Assembly: GCF_041381155.1 (NCBI RefSeq)
Contig: NC_091147.1
Span: 36,379,553 to 36,443,552 of the forward strand
DNA length: 64,000 bases
Direction: 5' to 3'
Source: Argopecten irradians
Taxonomy: Eukaryota; Mollusca; Bivalvia; Pectinida; Pectinidae
Positions 1 through 11,900 of this stretch are shown here, one piece after another. A program made the translations under genes and the position numbers. Within the stretch, counting starts at the first letter, position 1. The number at the start of each line of letters is the position of its first letter. Below the pieces are notes generated by a model that worked only from the letters and a program-made list of their open reading frames with translations, ran no database searches and was not told the DNA's origin.

Positions 1-699
1 ATCACTCAACGTATGGAGCAAACCACGAACGTCTAAACGTAGTGCACTCCGTGTGCACAAGGGTGTAACCTTTAGTCTACTGCCAACTGTAGCTAGCTGC
101 TAGTACTCGAAAAACGCTATGTAGAAACATCCAGTCGAGTGGAGATTGCAACACCCGCAGTTAATGTTCATGAGAATCCATAAATCAACAACGCCTTGCC
201 TGCGTAATACTCATTGGTGTCATCTTGAAAGGGACAAATCGATCTGGGAAAAGTGACCATCATTATCCAGACTTCCCAAATAAAAACATTAGGACATGAC
301 TTTTTATCAACACCAGAAAAACATTCAATTTAGTAAATACAAGTAAAGGTAACTTAGTGATATCTAATATCGTATATGCATGTACATGTACCAACAAAGG
401 AAGTTAGCTTACTGAACAAACGCCGAGAATTTGAAATAATCATCAAATAGGGAAATCCATCAATAGTGTGAAGCTTTAACCGAAACATTGCAAAAACAAA
501 CCGGGTTATCGGATAAGTACTTGATAAGTACTGATATCGGGAATTTAAAGGCGAAAAATTTAAAAGACATCATTGTAGCCAGAAATTGTTGCCCTGAACA
601 GAGAGGGGGAAAACAAGAAAGTAAGGGACGAACTAGCGAGGATTGCACTACCGAAACAATCGAGGCGAGTTCAAAATATAAGGTTATGATATATTTATT
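1..699. other. Left edge, no gene seen
   Basis: AT-rich; only short overlapping reading frames on both strands (460-780) without recognisable motifs. May be further LINE-derived sequence upstream of the endonuclease scrap. Confidence 0.4.
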
Positions 700-1120
700 A
701 ACAGTCTCTCTGAAGAAAAAGGTGTTATCATCTGCAACAAAAATGAACTGCTTGGAGAATAAGAAGAGGATTTTATAAAGAAGGGTTTTGATGAAATGCT
801 ATGGAGCATCATAAAAGTAAGCTGCAGAGAATTTCCTTGACGAAGGTTATGTAGCCGGATTCCATAGTTCCATTTGGAACAATTATGCCAAGTTATAAAA
901 GTAAAAGGATAATCCTTTTTGATTGGGTTTATGTATGGTCCATCGAATCAACGTTGACAATTCAATATCGTTTATAAAGGAAGCTACTGAAAAAAATTCA
1001 CATCTGCTTGTGCTAGGAGATTTCACTTACAAAGGTATAGATTGGCAGACAGAATCAACGTCAAAAGGTATTAAACGAACAATCAACAACCCCAAAACTA
1101 ATCTGAGATAAAATGTTCAC
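700..1120 (+). pseudogene. Decayed LINE endonuclease fragment
   Basis: Translated pieces in shifting frames match the pattern of non-LTR retrotransposon apurinic-type endonucleases: GFDEMLWSII near 790-820 and, at 990-1045, SHLLVLGDFTYKGIDW, a close variant of the LGDFN...IDW box of CR1/Jockey-like elements. Frameshifts and stops show it is dead. Nothing recognisable could be followed 3' of 1120. Confidence 0.6.
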
Positions 1121-1700
1121 TGTGTGTGTAATGATATCGGTAGAGTACTTTCTAGTGTGCAGCCCATCTATCCCGTAAAAGTATACTGAGAACGAACATA
1201 TCGTCCCCAATCTCATATTTTGAATATGAAGCAGAAGAAATATTATAGAATCTGGTTTGCCTCAGCCAAAGCAAATAATCCTGAGTGTTCCTCACAGTAC
1301 TATCGAACGCTCAATTCAAATGCTACACGTGAAGCATTGTAAAGAAAATAACAAGAGGGAGAAAACTGAAGAAAAAACATATGGAAAAGAGGAAAGAAAA
1401 CAGAATGACTTTTATAGTGGCCGATGGCAGCAGGTGCCATGCTTACACTCTATATGCAGGACAATAACCTCATTTTCGAGATAAAGTTGTGATGTGAAGT
1501 TATATATAGTGCATCAGTAACATAAGACAAAAGGTAAGTTGTAGAAATATGTACTCTTTTATTTCTCCTTTTGACAGTTCGGAAGACAAAAATGATTTTT
1601 CTTTCTCTAACATCTTTCACACATACAGTAAATGTGGATATTTCGGCGTGTTGATATTTTCACTTATTTAGTTTCAAACTATTTGCGGCGAGCCAATTTC
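1121..1700. other. No gene seen
   Basis: Contains one 75-codon plus-strand frame (1257-1484) that is Lys/Glu/Gln-rich; it may be an extension of the dead LINE but carries no diagnostic motif. Confidence 0.35.
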
Positions 1701-2345
1701 TGGGCATCCTCGATACTCCAGAGGGTGGATGTGACGACAGTGATAGTAACCCCTGGAATACCGATGATACTTTATAGCTGTTCATCTGATATAGTGAGAT
1801 GATAGTGAGATTTAAAAACAAGGACACAAGCGAAAATTTCAACTCGCTAATAATTTCACATTTGCAGTACTTTCTTCAGTCGGTCATATCCTCAACACTC
1901 TCTCACATACACAGTTTACTCAAGCTACACTAAAATTCTCTGTAAAATCTCTCAGCAGTCACAGATTATTCAGAAACTTTCTCACACGTACTTACTCACA
2001 CAAAAACATACACGTGTAGCCGTCGTCAACATATTTGTACTAGTATATGTTAGTAGTTACCCTCGATAATCCAGGGGTTCCGATCACTTACTATCTCTGC
2101 GCCCCTGGACTATCTCATAGTAAATCTGAAGGCTTCTCAGAGGTCTGAACCAATCACAGGACAGCAAAAAAATCTTTTGAAGACTACAGAGTGAGCGACG
2201 TCCAACTTCAAAACCACACAGTCAACCACAGTGTACTGTTAAACCTTTTGATATGCATCAAAGGACTAAATTACCTATTCAGTTCTGTTCCCTTTGGTTT
2301 TTCTTAATGAGATAGTCTAGAGGTGTAGATATCGTCAGTAAATCG
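1700..2345. repeat. Dispersed element with CCCTCGATA...CCAGGGGTTAC ends
   Basis: A short inverted pair at 1708-1772 and a longer copy at 2052-2340. The longer copy shares an interior (CTATCTCATAGTAAA, TGCATCAAAGGACTAAATTACC) with 46480-46765, and related ends recur at 61720-61750, 62655-63005 and 63655-63705. Non-autonomous; no coding capacity. Confidence 0.65.
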
Positions 2346-2539
2346 GAACAGCTGGAGTACTAATGGTTAGTAGTATGCCAATCTAATAAAAAGTTGATGT
2401 TCATTATATACACCGGGGAGTTTACGAAGTAGATAACGAACATCAAATTTTAATTAGATTGGTGGTAGTGACTTAAGAATTTTAATTTACACTGAAGTTC
2501 CATTGTATGAAATAATTTCGAACAGCTATTACCCTGAAT

Positions 2540-5500
2540 AATTGTATCTTACATTACCAAATCACCCATATGGACCAGTGAATTAACTAATACATTACAA
2601 TAAACATGGCCATTCTATCTCTAATCGTTACTTTCCAAAGGGACAAATGGAACAAAATAAGAGCACTTTCTATGGAAAAACCTTAAATTCTACTTATCTA
2701 AGATTACTATTAAATACGAAACGTGTATTTTTCGATCATAAACTAAACTGAAAATTCGGTTTCCTTGCAAATGAGATAATTTTTTTTTTTTTTTTGTTTG
2801 TTTGTTTGTTGATGTCTGAAATGATTATATCAATAAACAAACAATTGAGAACAGGCCCCGATTTCTCTAAACAAAATGAACAACTTAAGTCTAAACTAAA
2901 GTTATTTCTTTTATGTAATCTATGTTAATAATTTTAACTTGAGTTCATTATTGACTTAAGTTTGTTTTGAGAAATCGGAGCCAGGTCCCGAAATCATGAA
3001 ACGGTCTTGGGTCTACAACAGTCTTAAGTTTAGTCTTAGCTCATCACAGATGATAGTACAAAAAGTTAAAGTTACGTCATTTTTGATTAGCTAAGGAAAA
3101 CATGTGGTACATTGTTTCGTGATCCTGGGCCAGGTACACTTTGTCGGAGTAATTCTGATCATCATCAGTATAAACTATATCACTGTTTGCAAACTACCGT
3201 ATATGCAAGAAACAACCAGATAGTTACAAACATCTAATTATTGCTAAAACGTTTGTTTATGGGTATCATTTCCGGATCCTTGGCTACCCGGAAGACATAT
3301 TTATATCGTCGTGTCGTTTTAACGAGCTATATTTATCCAACCTGTTTCTGACAAAACAAAAATACAGCAATTACTAATTTTCAGAAAATTGACAAATACA
3401 ATTGATGGCCTTACGTTGTTTGACATTCAGGTAAATTCATGGGAGAACTCTACCATTTTGAACATATGAGTTATACTTTGAAATTCAGAATTCGACAGAC
3501 ACACAGAGAAACACTTCATGCGCGTAGTTTGACATGCGTAGCGGTTACAATTTAATCTGATTTAAGTTCTCCCTGAGAAACATTTAATTGAAATTTACTC
3601 ATAAAATACAAATCACCATTATAAAACTAAACCAATAAGTAACTGATTTTCTGTCGATGTAATATCATGAAACACTATACTTTTAAAAAATGATATTGAT
3701 TAAATTAATACGAGTTTGTACATGTATATGTATCTGTATCGTGATTCTAGTGAAAATACCTTATAGACAAAATATACAATAACGTTCTTGGATATAATAT
3801 AAAGATTTTAAAAGCACCGAGTACAAATACATACTTCTCAACAGCATACACTAATATGGACGGCAGACATTAAAAACACATAATTCATAACATTATACCA
3901 ATGAAAGTAATATATTAACATCGTTTTATTTATGACTTTGTAACGTCCAAATGTGTATATATATATCGTATACGCAGTCTACTTAGCCAAACAACCATAG
4001 TGATCGTAGCTACTAGATTCATTCTGTCAAAAACCAGAACAAGGATGTAATTTTCAAATATTGTTCTTCAATTTGACGGATTATATGTTAGTATGAACGC
4101 ATTTGACAAGGAACATATCCATTGATGGAGCGCTAACATACATCGCGAATAATTGAATATCTTACATTACCAAATCACCCATATGGACCAGTGAATTAAC
4201 TAATACATTACAATAAACATGGCCATTTTATCTCTAATCGTTACTTTCCAAAGGGACAAATGGAACAAAATAAGAGCACTTTCTATGGAAAAACCTTAAA
4301 TTCTACTTATCTAAGATTACTATTAAATACGAAACGTGTATTTTTCGATCATAAACTAAACTGAAAATTCGGTTTCCTTGCAAATGAGATAATTTTTATT
4401 TTTTTTGTTTGTTGATGTCTGAAATGATTATATCAATAAACAAACAATTGAGAACAGGCCCTGATTTCTCTAAACAAAATGAGCAACTTAAGTCTAAACT
4501 AAAGTTATTTCTTTTATGTAATCTATGTTAATAATTTTAACTTGAGTTCATTATTGACTTAAGTTTGTTTTGAGAAATCGGAGCCAGGTCCCGAAATCAT
4601 GAAACGGTCTTGGGTCTACAACAGTCTTAAGTTTAGTCTTAGCTCATCACAGATGATATTTACAAAAAGTTAAAGTTACGTCATTTTTGATTAGCTAAGG
4701 AAAACATGTGGTACATTGTTTCGTGATCCTGGGCCAGGTACACTTTGTCGGAATAATTCTGATCATCATCCATATAAACTATATCACTGTTTGCAAACTA
4801 CCGTATATTACAAGAAACTACCAGATAGTTACAAACATCTAACAATTGCTAAAACGTTTGTTTATGGGTATCACTTCCGGTTCCTTGGCTACCCGGAAGA
4901 CATATTTATATCGTCGTGTCATTTTAACGAGCTATATTTATCCAACCTGTTTCAGACAAAACAAAAATACAGCAATTACTAATTTTCAGAAAATTGACAA
5001 ATACAATTGATGGCCTTACGTTGTTTGACATTCAGGTAAATCCATGGGAGAACTCTACCATTATGAATATATGAGTTATACTTTGAAATTCAGAATTCGA
5101 CAGACACACAGAGAAACACTTCATGCGCGTAGTTTGACATGCGTAGCGGTTACAATTTAATCTGATTTAAGTTCTCCCTGAGAAACATTTAATTGAAATT
5201 TACTCATAAAATACAAATCACCATTATAAAACTAAACCAATAAGTAACTGATTTTCTGTCGATGTAATATGATGAAGCACTATACATTTAAAAAATGATA
5301 TTGATTAAATTAATACGAGTTTGTACATGTATATGTATCTGTATCGTGATTCTAGTGAAAATACCTTATAGACAAAATATACAATAACGCTCTTGGATAT
5401 AATATAAAGATTTTAAAAGCACCGAGTACAAATACATACTTCTCAACAGCATACACTAATATGGACGGCAGACATTAAAAACACATAATTCATAACATTA

Positions 5501-5754
5501 TACCAATGAAAGTAATATATTAACATCGTTTTATTTATGACTTTGTAACGTCCAAATGTGTATATAATATCGTATACGCAGTCTACTTAGCCAAACAACC
5601 ATAGTGATCGTAGCTACTAGATTCATTCTGTCAAAAACAAGAACAAGGATGTAATTTCAAATATTGTTCTTCAATTTGACGGATTATATGTTAGTATGAA
5701 CGCAGTTGACAAGGAACATATCCATTGATGGAGCGCTAACATACATCGCGCTCC
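2540..5754. repeat. Two tandem copies of a 1.6-kb segment
   Basis: 2540-4150 and 4153-5754 are near-identical, collinear and directly repeated, differing by scattered substitutions and small indels. Each copy contains an inverted pair around CGATTTCTC...GAGAAATCG (2858-2985 and 4468-4588), itself MITE-like. No credible gene; an 88-codon frame at 4716-4982 is open in only one copy. Confidence 0.85.
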
Positions 5755-7600
5755 GTAGAATATGTTCTCTGCCAATTGCATTCATTATAACATATCTACA
5801 GTTACGCAGCCAAAATGAAGACCGATCTTAAAATGGAAGACAGTTATAAAATGGAAAAAAAAATAGATAGACGACACTCAACATAATACAGATTAAAAAA
5901 TAATTTGGACGGTACTGATAAAAAAACTTTATGAACCAGAAAAATAAAATAGTATTTGAAACAAAATACATAGGAAATAATTACGTATATCACACCCGGA
6001 TTCGGTTTCAAGAGGCGATCGGTTTTGAGAAGGATCGTTTTGGGGAAGTTACAATGTACATACATATTACTGATGACATTAACAATGCATAGAAAATAGT
6101 ACCCTATTTTTGACGCGGGAAGGGGGTGACTAGAATACGTCAATTCAAACTCAGAACTATCCTAAGGTATTATCCTGACGCAACATTATCTATGGAATGG
6201 TTTTATAGATAAAACTAATGATTACAAGCTGTTTTGGTTTTCAATGATATAAGAACATTGGAATGTGGAGTTCTAGTGTCAAAAAATAGAATTTTATAAA
6301 ATGGTGCACTTATAGATAAATTAATAATACATTTTTAAATATAGTGTACAAGCATTGATAAGTATTTATCTAAAATTATAGCACTGATTTAAAAATAAAT
6401 TAAATAAATATATTAAAGCATTTTAGAACTGACAAAATGTATGGCAACGGGAATGTAATTAGAAATTTAAATCTCTGATAAAATGAAGTATATAAATTTA
6501 TATCATCTCCTGGCTGGAAGATCATTAATTCATCTTAGAACCTGTGTATAAAGTTCAATACTGCATCTAGTCGGAAAATATAACTATACATTATTCAGAA
6601 ATATGTACATAGGATGTATAATGCTGATATTATATAAATTAGTATAAATACCTTGGACCCAGCTGTCTGTATTTTAATAACTAATATCTAATAACTGGAA
6701 TGTAAATTACTTTAACTTAATCTATTTGTACTTACCATGATCATTAATATGCAACAAACATCGAAATCAACAACAACACCTTACCACAGGCTTTTGACTC
6801 TGCCACAAAGTATTCCAAACACAAATATATATATAGGGGTGTCCGTATATCTACAGATCCAAAAGCCTGTGTCTTAACAAACAATCAAGAACAAGTGGTC
6901 CAAGAGGCCGGTAAACTCACCTGCTAAATTAAAAAAAAATAATGGTGACCATAAATGCATATCAAGGTCATTCATTTGAACAAACCTGCACTCAAGCATA
7001 CTAACTATCAGTTTGATAGACCCTTTTGTAAAAAAAAATTTAAAAAAAGGAAATAAGTCCAGAAATAACATCAGATCACATTTGTTATGGACCTTACGAG
7101 TGAAGATCATTAACTGATAAACCCTAGTTAATTTACCCAAGAATACCATAAGTGAGCTTTTAGGTAGTTGAGAAAAAATTTGTTTTTTAATTATAACTGT
7201 GAAAATAAGTCAAAGCTCTTCCAACGTTTGAACAAATGCCATAGACCTCATTTGAGCATGCTTCAGTCAAAATATCTATAAATAAATACCACCCAAGGGG
7301 AAACAAATCTTTATAGCTAAGTTATCTTTATACCCAAGAGAAATTTTAAATCATTAGATACCCCATAAAGTTGGTTTATTATGCAGGTAGTCGTTAAAAA
7401 TGTTATCTTTAAATAAGACAATGCTGGAGACAGTGAGTAGGACTGGCAGACGACAGGTGTTGCGCCATCACATTTTTATATTAAATCTCTCTTTATTTTT
7501 GACAGATAAACTTATTAAGTTATAAAATGTATTTTTCAAATCTACATGTAGGTACAAGATATAGAGTAGAGTATTATAAACCAGACCTCAAACGAAACAA
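5755..7600. other. AT-rich intergenic sequence
   Basis: No gene. 5992-6059 matches the right end of the pogo/Tigger-like element at 57321-58439 (GATCGGTTTTGAGAAGG), so it is a fragment of the same family. Minus-strand frames here (5844-6143, 6874-7149) lack motifs. Confidence 0.5.
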
Positions 7601-7609
7601 AACACTTCA

Positions 7610-7825
7610 ACTTTCTTCAGTGAGACAGGAAGTTTCTCTTACTCCGGAAAGGGATATCCGCAATTTTACCGGTGTAAGGTTTTACTATCTCACTCTAGGG
7701 TAAAGAAAAGCTACATGAGATCTTTAATTGCACTTGAAACACAAAGTGGTGCAAAGGGTTAGAGGAAAAAAATCATTTACCCACTTAGGGGTGAGATAAG
7801 AGATCTCATCCCTGGGAATGAGCTG
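7610..7825. repeat. GGGTGAGATA-type dispersed element
   Basis: Bounded by GTGAGACAGGAAG and GGGGTGAGATAAGAGATCTC motifs. Related pieces occur at 13795-13935 and 14103-14175. Confidence 0.4.
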
Positions 7826-7919
7826 TCAAACGCTAGGCATATTTTTGTCACTTAATTCTAAGTTCAATGTTTTATCTTTTACCCTTTGAATAAAAGACAG
7901 GAGCGATAGCAAACTTAGT

Positions 7920-8835
7920 TCTGTCCTGCTTATCCATCAGGAAAGGAGGCAGTGTCTGTTCTTCCATGGCCAGGCCTTCAACGCCGACCATTATGTGGCC
8001 ATTTGAATAGAAAACATAGGATCTCTTTCACCTCGGAATATGAGGAAGTCGTCAGGAGAACAACTTGTCAGGATTTTTACATTTCAGGAGTTTTGGTCAT
8101 CAGATGCAAGGTAATCTGTATCCCGTAAGTCTGATTTCTCCTCTCGCCTCAGGAATCAACTTGAAGGTAGTCGTTATGCCTAAAGTTCCTCAGGTATTGC
8201 TTGCTTCAATAGCTGAAGTAGTCTTTAATAGAAAGAATAGTCAGGTCTTCCTTGCCTCTGGAAATAAGGTGACCGTGCCTTCAGAAACACAGCTCTCACC
8301 GGGAGCCAAGATTGTCTACTAGTATACAAATGCAGGAGGTTTGATTAAGTAAACATAATCTGGTCTCTATCACCTCAGGAATCGAGTTAGCCCTCAGGAG
8401 CAAAGTAGGTCGGGTGTTTTTTGGTTGAGGAATTTGTACAGTCTGGTCTTTATAGACTCAGGAACCAGGTCAGACTCTGGGATTAAAATTTGTCAAGTCT
8501 TTCTCGACTAACTCATCCCGACAGTCCTCATGAATAATGATAGTCAGGTCTTTATGGACTCAGGAATCAAAGATATCGTCAGAAACAAAGTAAGGCTTCC
8601 CTGTTAAGGACTTGATTAAAGAATCAAATGTAAATCCAAAGATAGTCAGCTCTTTTAGAACCAGGAATTGATAGAGGAGGTCTTCGGAAGTCGGGTCTTT
8701 TTCGACTCAGAAAACTTTCAGGTATGTTTCACCTGACGTTTGGTCTCTCTCACCTCATAAATGAGGAAGTCTTTTACAGAGAAAGCAAAACTTTCAACTC
8801 CGAGACATATTCATGTAAATTAGGTCTCTTTTAGT
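7920..8835. repeat. Degenerate tandem repeats copying the last-exon end
   Basis: About ten degenerate units of ~60-80 bp with the consensus GGTCTnTnnnnACCTCAGGAA, then GAGGAAGTCnTCAGGAGCAA. The unit that contains the true stop region (8820-8870) is the end of exon 27. An 85-codon plus-strand frame (8065-8322) is a by-product. Confidence 0.6.
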
Positions 8836-8943
8836 TCAGGAAATGAGATAGTCTTCAGGAGCAAAGTTTGTCCTGTCTCCTTCATCTGGTTCTTCTTCTA
8901 CAGGTTTCGCCGCAGTGTCTACCAAAATGTTAGATTTCTCAAC
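8836..8943 (-). CDS. Exon 27 (acidic C-terminus and stop)
   Basis: Acceptor ATCTGCAG; encodes VEKSNILVDTAAKPVEEEPD and a further acidic stretch ending DYLIS, then TGA at 8838-8836. Degenerate repeats downstream (7920-8835) copy the end of this exon including the stop region. No clear AATAAA was found close by. Confidence 0.88.
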   Translation of the reverse strand, partial: VEKSNILVDTAAKPVEEEPDEGDRTNFAPEDYLIS

Positions 8944-11900
8944 CTGCAGATAAAAAAAAGGTTACATGTCAAGCATCAAAGACCGATTCAAATCCATTTC
9001 TTAAAAGAAGTGCAAGGAACACAAAAAGTCAAAGATATTTCAGACATTTCAAACCTTTTTTCATTATCAATTATACCAAAGCTTAGGCATACTTTTGATG
9101 TAAGTCAGAGGTTAACAGAATTTTGCAATCTTTCACAATCAAAGTTTTGCGAAAGTTTATCGACACAAACTATTATTTAAACTTGATACTGAGAGAACTT
9201 ACAAATTTTGAATTCACGAATGTTTCTCTTTGCGAACTTGTTTTGAAATGGACCTGCGAAATTTAGCAGCCGCCAAAAAAGTTGGTTTACAGTATTATAG
9301 CTATGTTTGGTACTATATGTACTTGCTTGGTTAACCTATTGGCCATCAACGTGGGAGAAGTTATTTCAAAAAAGATAATGTGATGAATGAAGAGTGAGAC
9401 AAAAATACACAATATAATTGCACATCGAATTGAGTAAGAGATTTACTTTTTAATCATTTTAATTTTGCAGTTAACATTTCATTTAATTGATTTTTAGCAA
9501 AATCGCATGACATTAAAAACATAAAAATACATAATATGAAAGTCATCTTACAATTCGAATATAATGTAAGTTCTTTCACCACATAATCTAAAAACAAAGA
9601 CATGACAAGACAGCCAAGAAAATTGTGCTAAATAATAAATGTATTTTATGAATAATTGCAATGGAGTAAATGTTTCTCTCATACTTGATAGGGTTATTCT
9701 GTGGTTGCTAGGGAATAGATAACTGTCTTTTACCTAGTAGGGAAAAGACAGCTCACATGAGTTAACAATGGCGTGACATCATCAATACCTGCCACAACCA
9801 TTGTCGACAATGTCATTAATTTTGACATTTTCGATATACATTTGATGACCTTGAATCAAAATGTTTCTGAACAACTGATTTTTAAAGTATGAGAGAAAAA
9901 GAATCAACCATGAGCCTGTCAGGTGGACAGGGATTTCTCAACCCTTGTGAAAGATTTTGGCTGTCAACCTTCAGGTTGAGATATCTCTGTCCACATGACA
10001 GACAGATGTAAGAGTCTATTAGTCTTATTTTCATTTGTGGATATTAATAAAGAGAAAGACACAGGAATAGCTTTGAACTGTTCTGTATAAGATTACCTAC
10101 CTCTTCCTGAAGAGCTAAGTAATTTTCCACTTTGTCTATCGCCTGATTTTCAAACTTGAATTCGTTGGTGAAGTCTACTCCATCCGACTGCATGATAGCG
10201 TCGTCCATAGCCTTTAGTACCAGAGCTCGCATATACACGCTGGGATGCTGGGTGTCGCCTAGCTCCTGGGTGATGAAGTTACACCGCTGTTCTATTGGCA
10301 TAACCTGGTGTTCATTCCTATCAAAAATATACACAAAAAAACACATCTTTATATGAAATACCATAAAGTTGGGTTTTTTTGTGAGGATAATAATTTCGCT
10401 ATTTTGCAGAACAATGCTATGATTATGAAAATTTATTCTGAGATATGCAAAATGTTTAAGATGCTCCACCACTGACAGAGCAAAAACAATACTCATTATT
10501 TGAAGAAAAATTGGTGTTTAGTCGTGTATGCATATATGTCTAATTAACGCAAAAATTAATATAAGATAATTTAGTTTGCTTTATTGCATGCGCAATCAGT
10601 ATCTCATTCCATATAGAACATTATATAGAAATTTTTCCGGATGCAATTAATTTTTTTTAATATTTTTATCTTGAAGTAAAACGAAAAGCTCGAACTTTTC
10701 AAAGGTGGTAATGGTGTAAAGTAAGTAACTTTTGTAACTAAAGAAAAATACTAATTCGTCGGTTCCTGTTTTTTATAGAGCGTTGGAGCATATTTAAGAA
10801 ATTATGGTTGATTCATGTAAAAAACCCATTAAAGACATATCTTAATAATTCTAAACCGCTAAAATTCAATCTTGATTTGAGATCAAATTGCGAAAGGCGT
10901 GACATGCAAAATTAACCAGCTATAATATAACAGTATTGTAAATGGTATGAAATACATTAAAATACACAAAAAAATCATATAATGATTATTTTATCTAATA
11001 TCCTTTCGACTCAATTTTGATAGTAGGTTATAACAAATGCCATCTATGAAAGCAGTTTACATCTAGATTTCGGTTTTATGCCACTTTTGCAATGATAACA
11101 AACAATACACACTACAAACAAGCAAAAACAGTCACCGGAAGTCCCCTAAAGGTCACCACATACGGGTGATGGGAGGCAGAAACCTTGACCTTTTTTTTTT
11201 TTTTTTAATCGGTGCTCCTTTCCCCTTTCTCTCTATATGTATTGGGATGAACATCTCCTTTTAAAAAAACTAGCATTTAGTTTTTATTTTTTTAGCTTGC
11301 CTATTCGAAGAATAGGGGGAGCTAATGTTGTCACCCCCGGCGTCGGCGTCAGCGTTGGCGTCCAATTTCACGTTAAAGTTTTTGAGCAAGTTTCTGTTTC
11401 GTCAATTGTTTAAACTTAAGTCATCATAAATGTTTATGATTTTTTTCATAATGTGTATGAATGCTGAACGTGATAATACAACCAATTTCGGGCCCTTTAG
11501 GTTTTTTTTGAGTCTGTTAATTTATCATATTTCCATGTTAAAGTTTTTGAGCAAGTTTCTATTTTGTCTATTGTTTAAGCTTAAGTCATCATAAATGTTT
11601 ATGATTTTATTTTCCTAATGTGTATGGATGCTGAACGTGATAATACAACCAATTTGGGGCCCTTTAGGGGGTTTTTTGAGTCTGTTAATTTGTCATATTT
11701 CCATGTTAAAGTTTTTGAGCAAGTTTCTATTTTGTCAATTGTTTAAGCATAAGTCATCATAAATGTTTATGATTTTATTTTCCTAATGTGTATGGATGCT
11801 TAACGTGATAATACAACCAATTTGGGGCCCTTTAGGGGGTTTTTGAGTCTGTTAATTTGTCATATTTCCATGTTTAAATAGTAAATACTTGAACATCAAC

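Noticed and set aside
4716..4982. 88-codon frame in the 1.6-kb duplication
   Set aside because: Its equivalent in the other copy (3100-3380) is interrupted, so it is not maintained.
8065..8322. 85-codon plus-strand frame
   Set aside because: Sits in the degenerate repeat derived from the last exon of the minus-strand gene; repetitive composition explains it.
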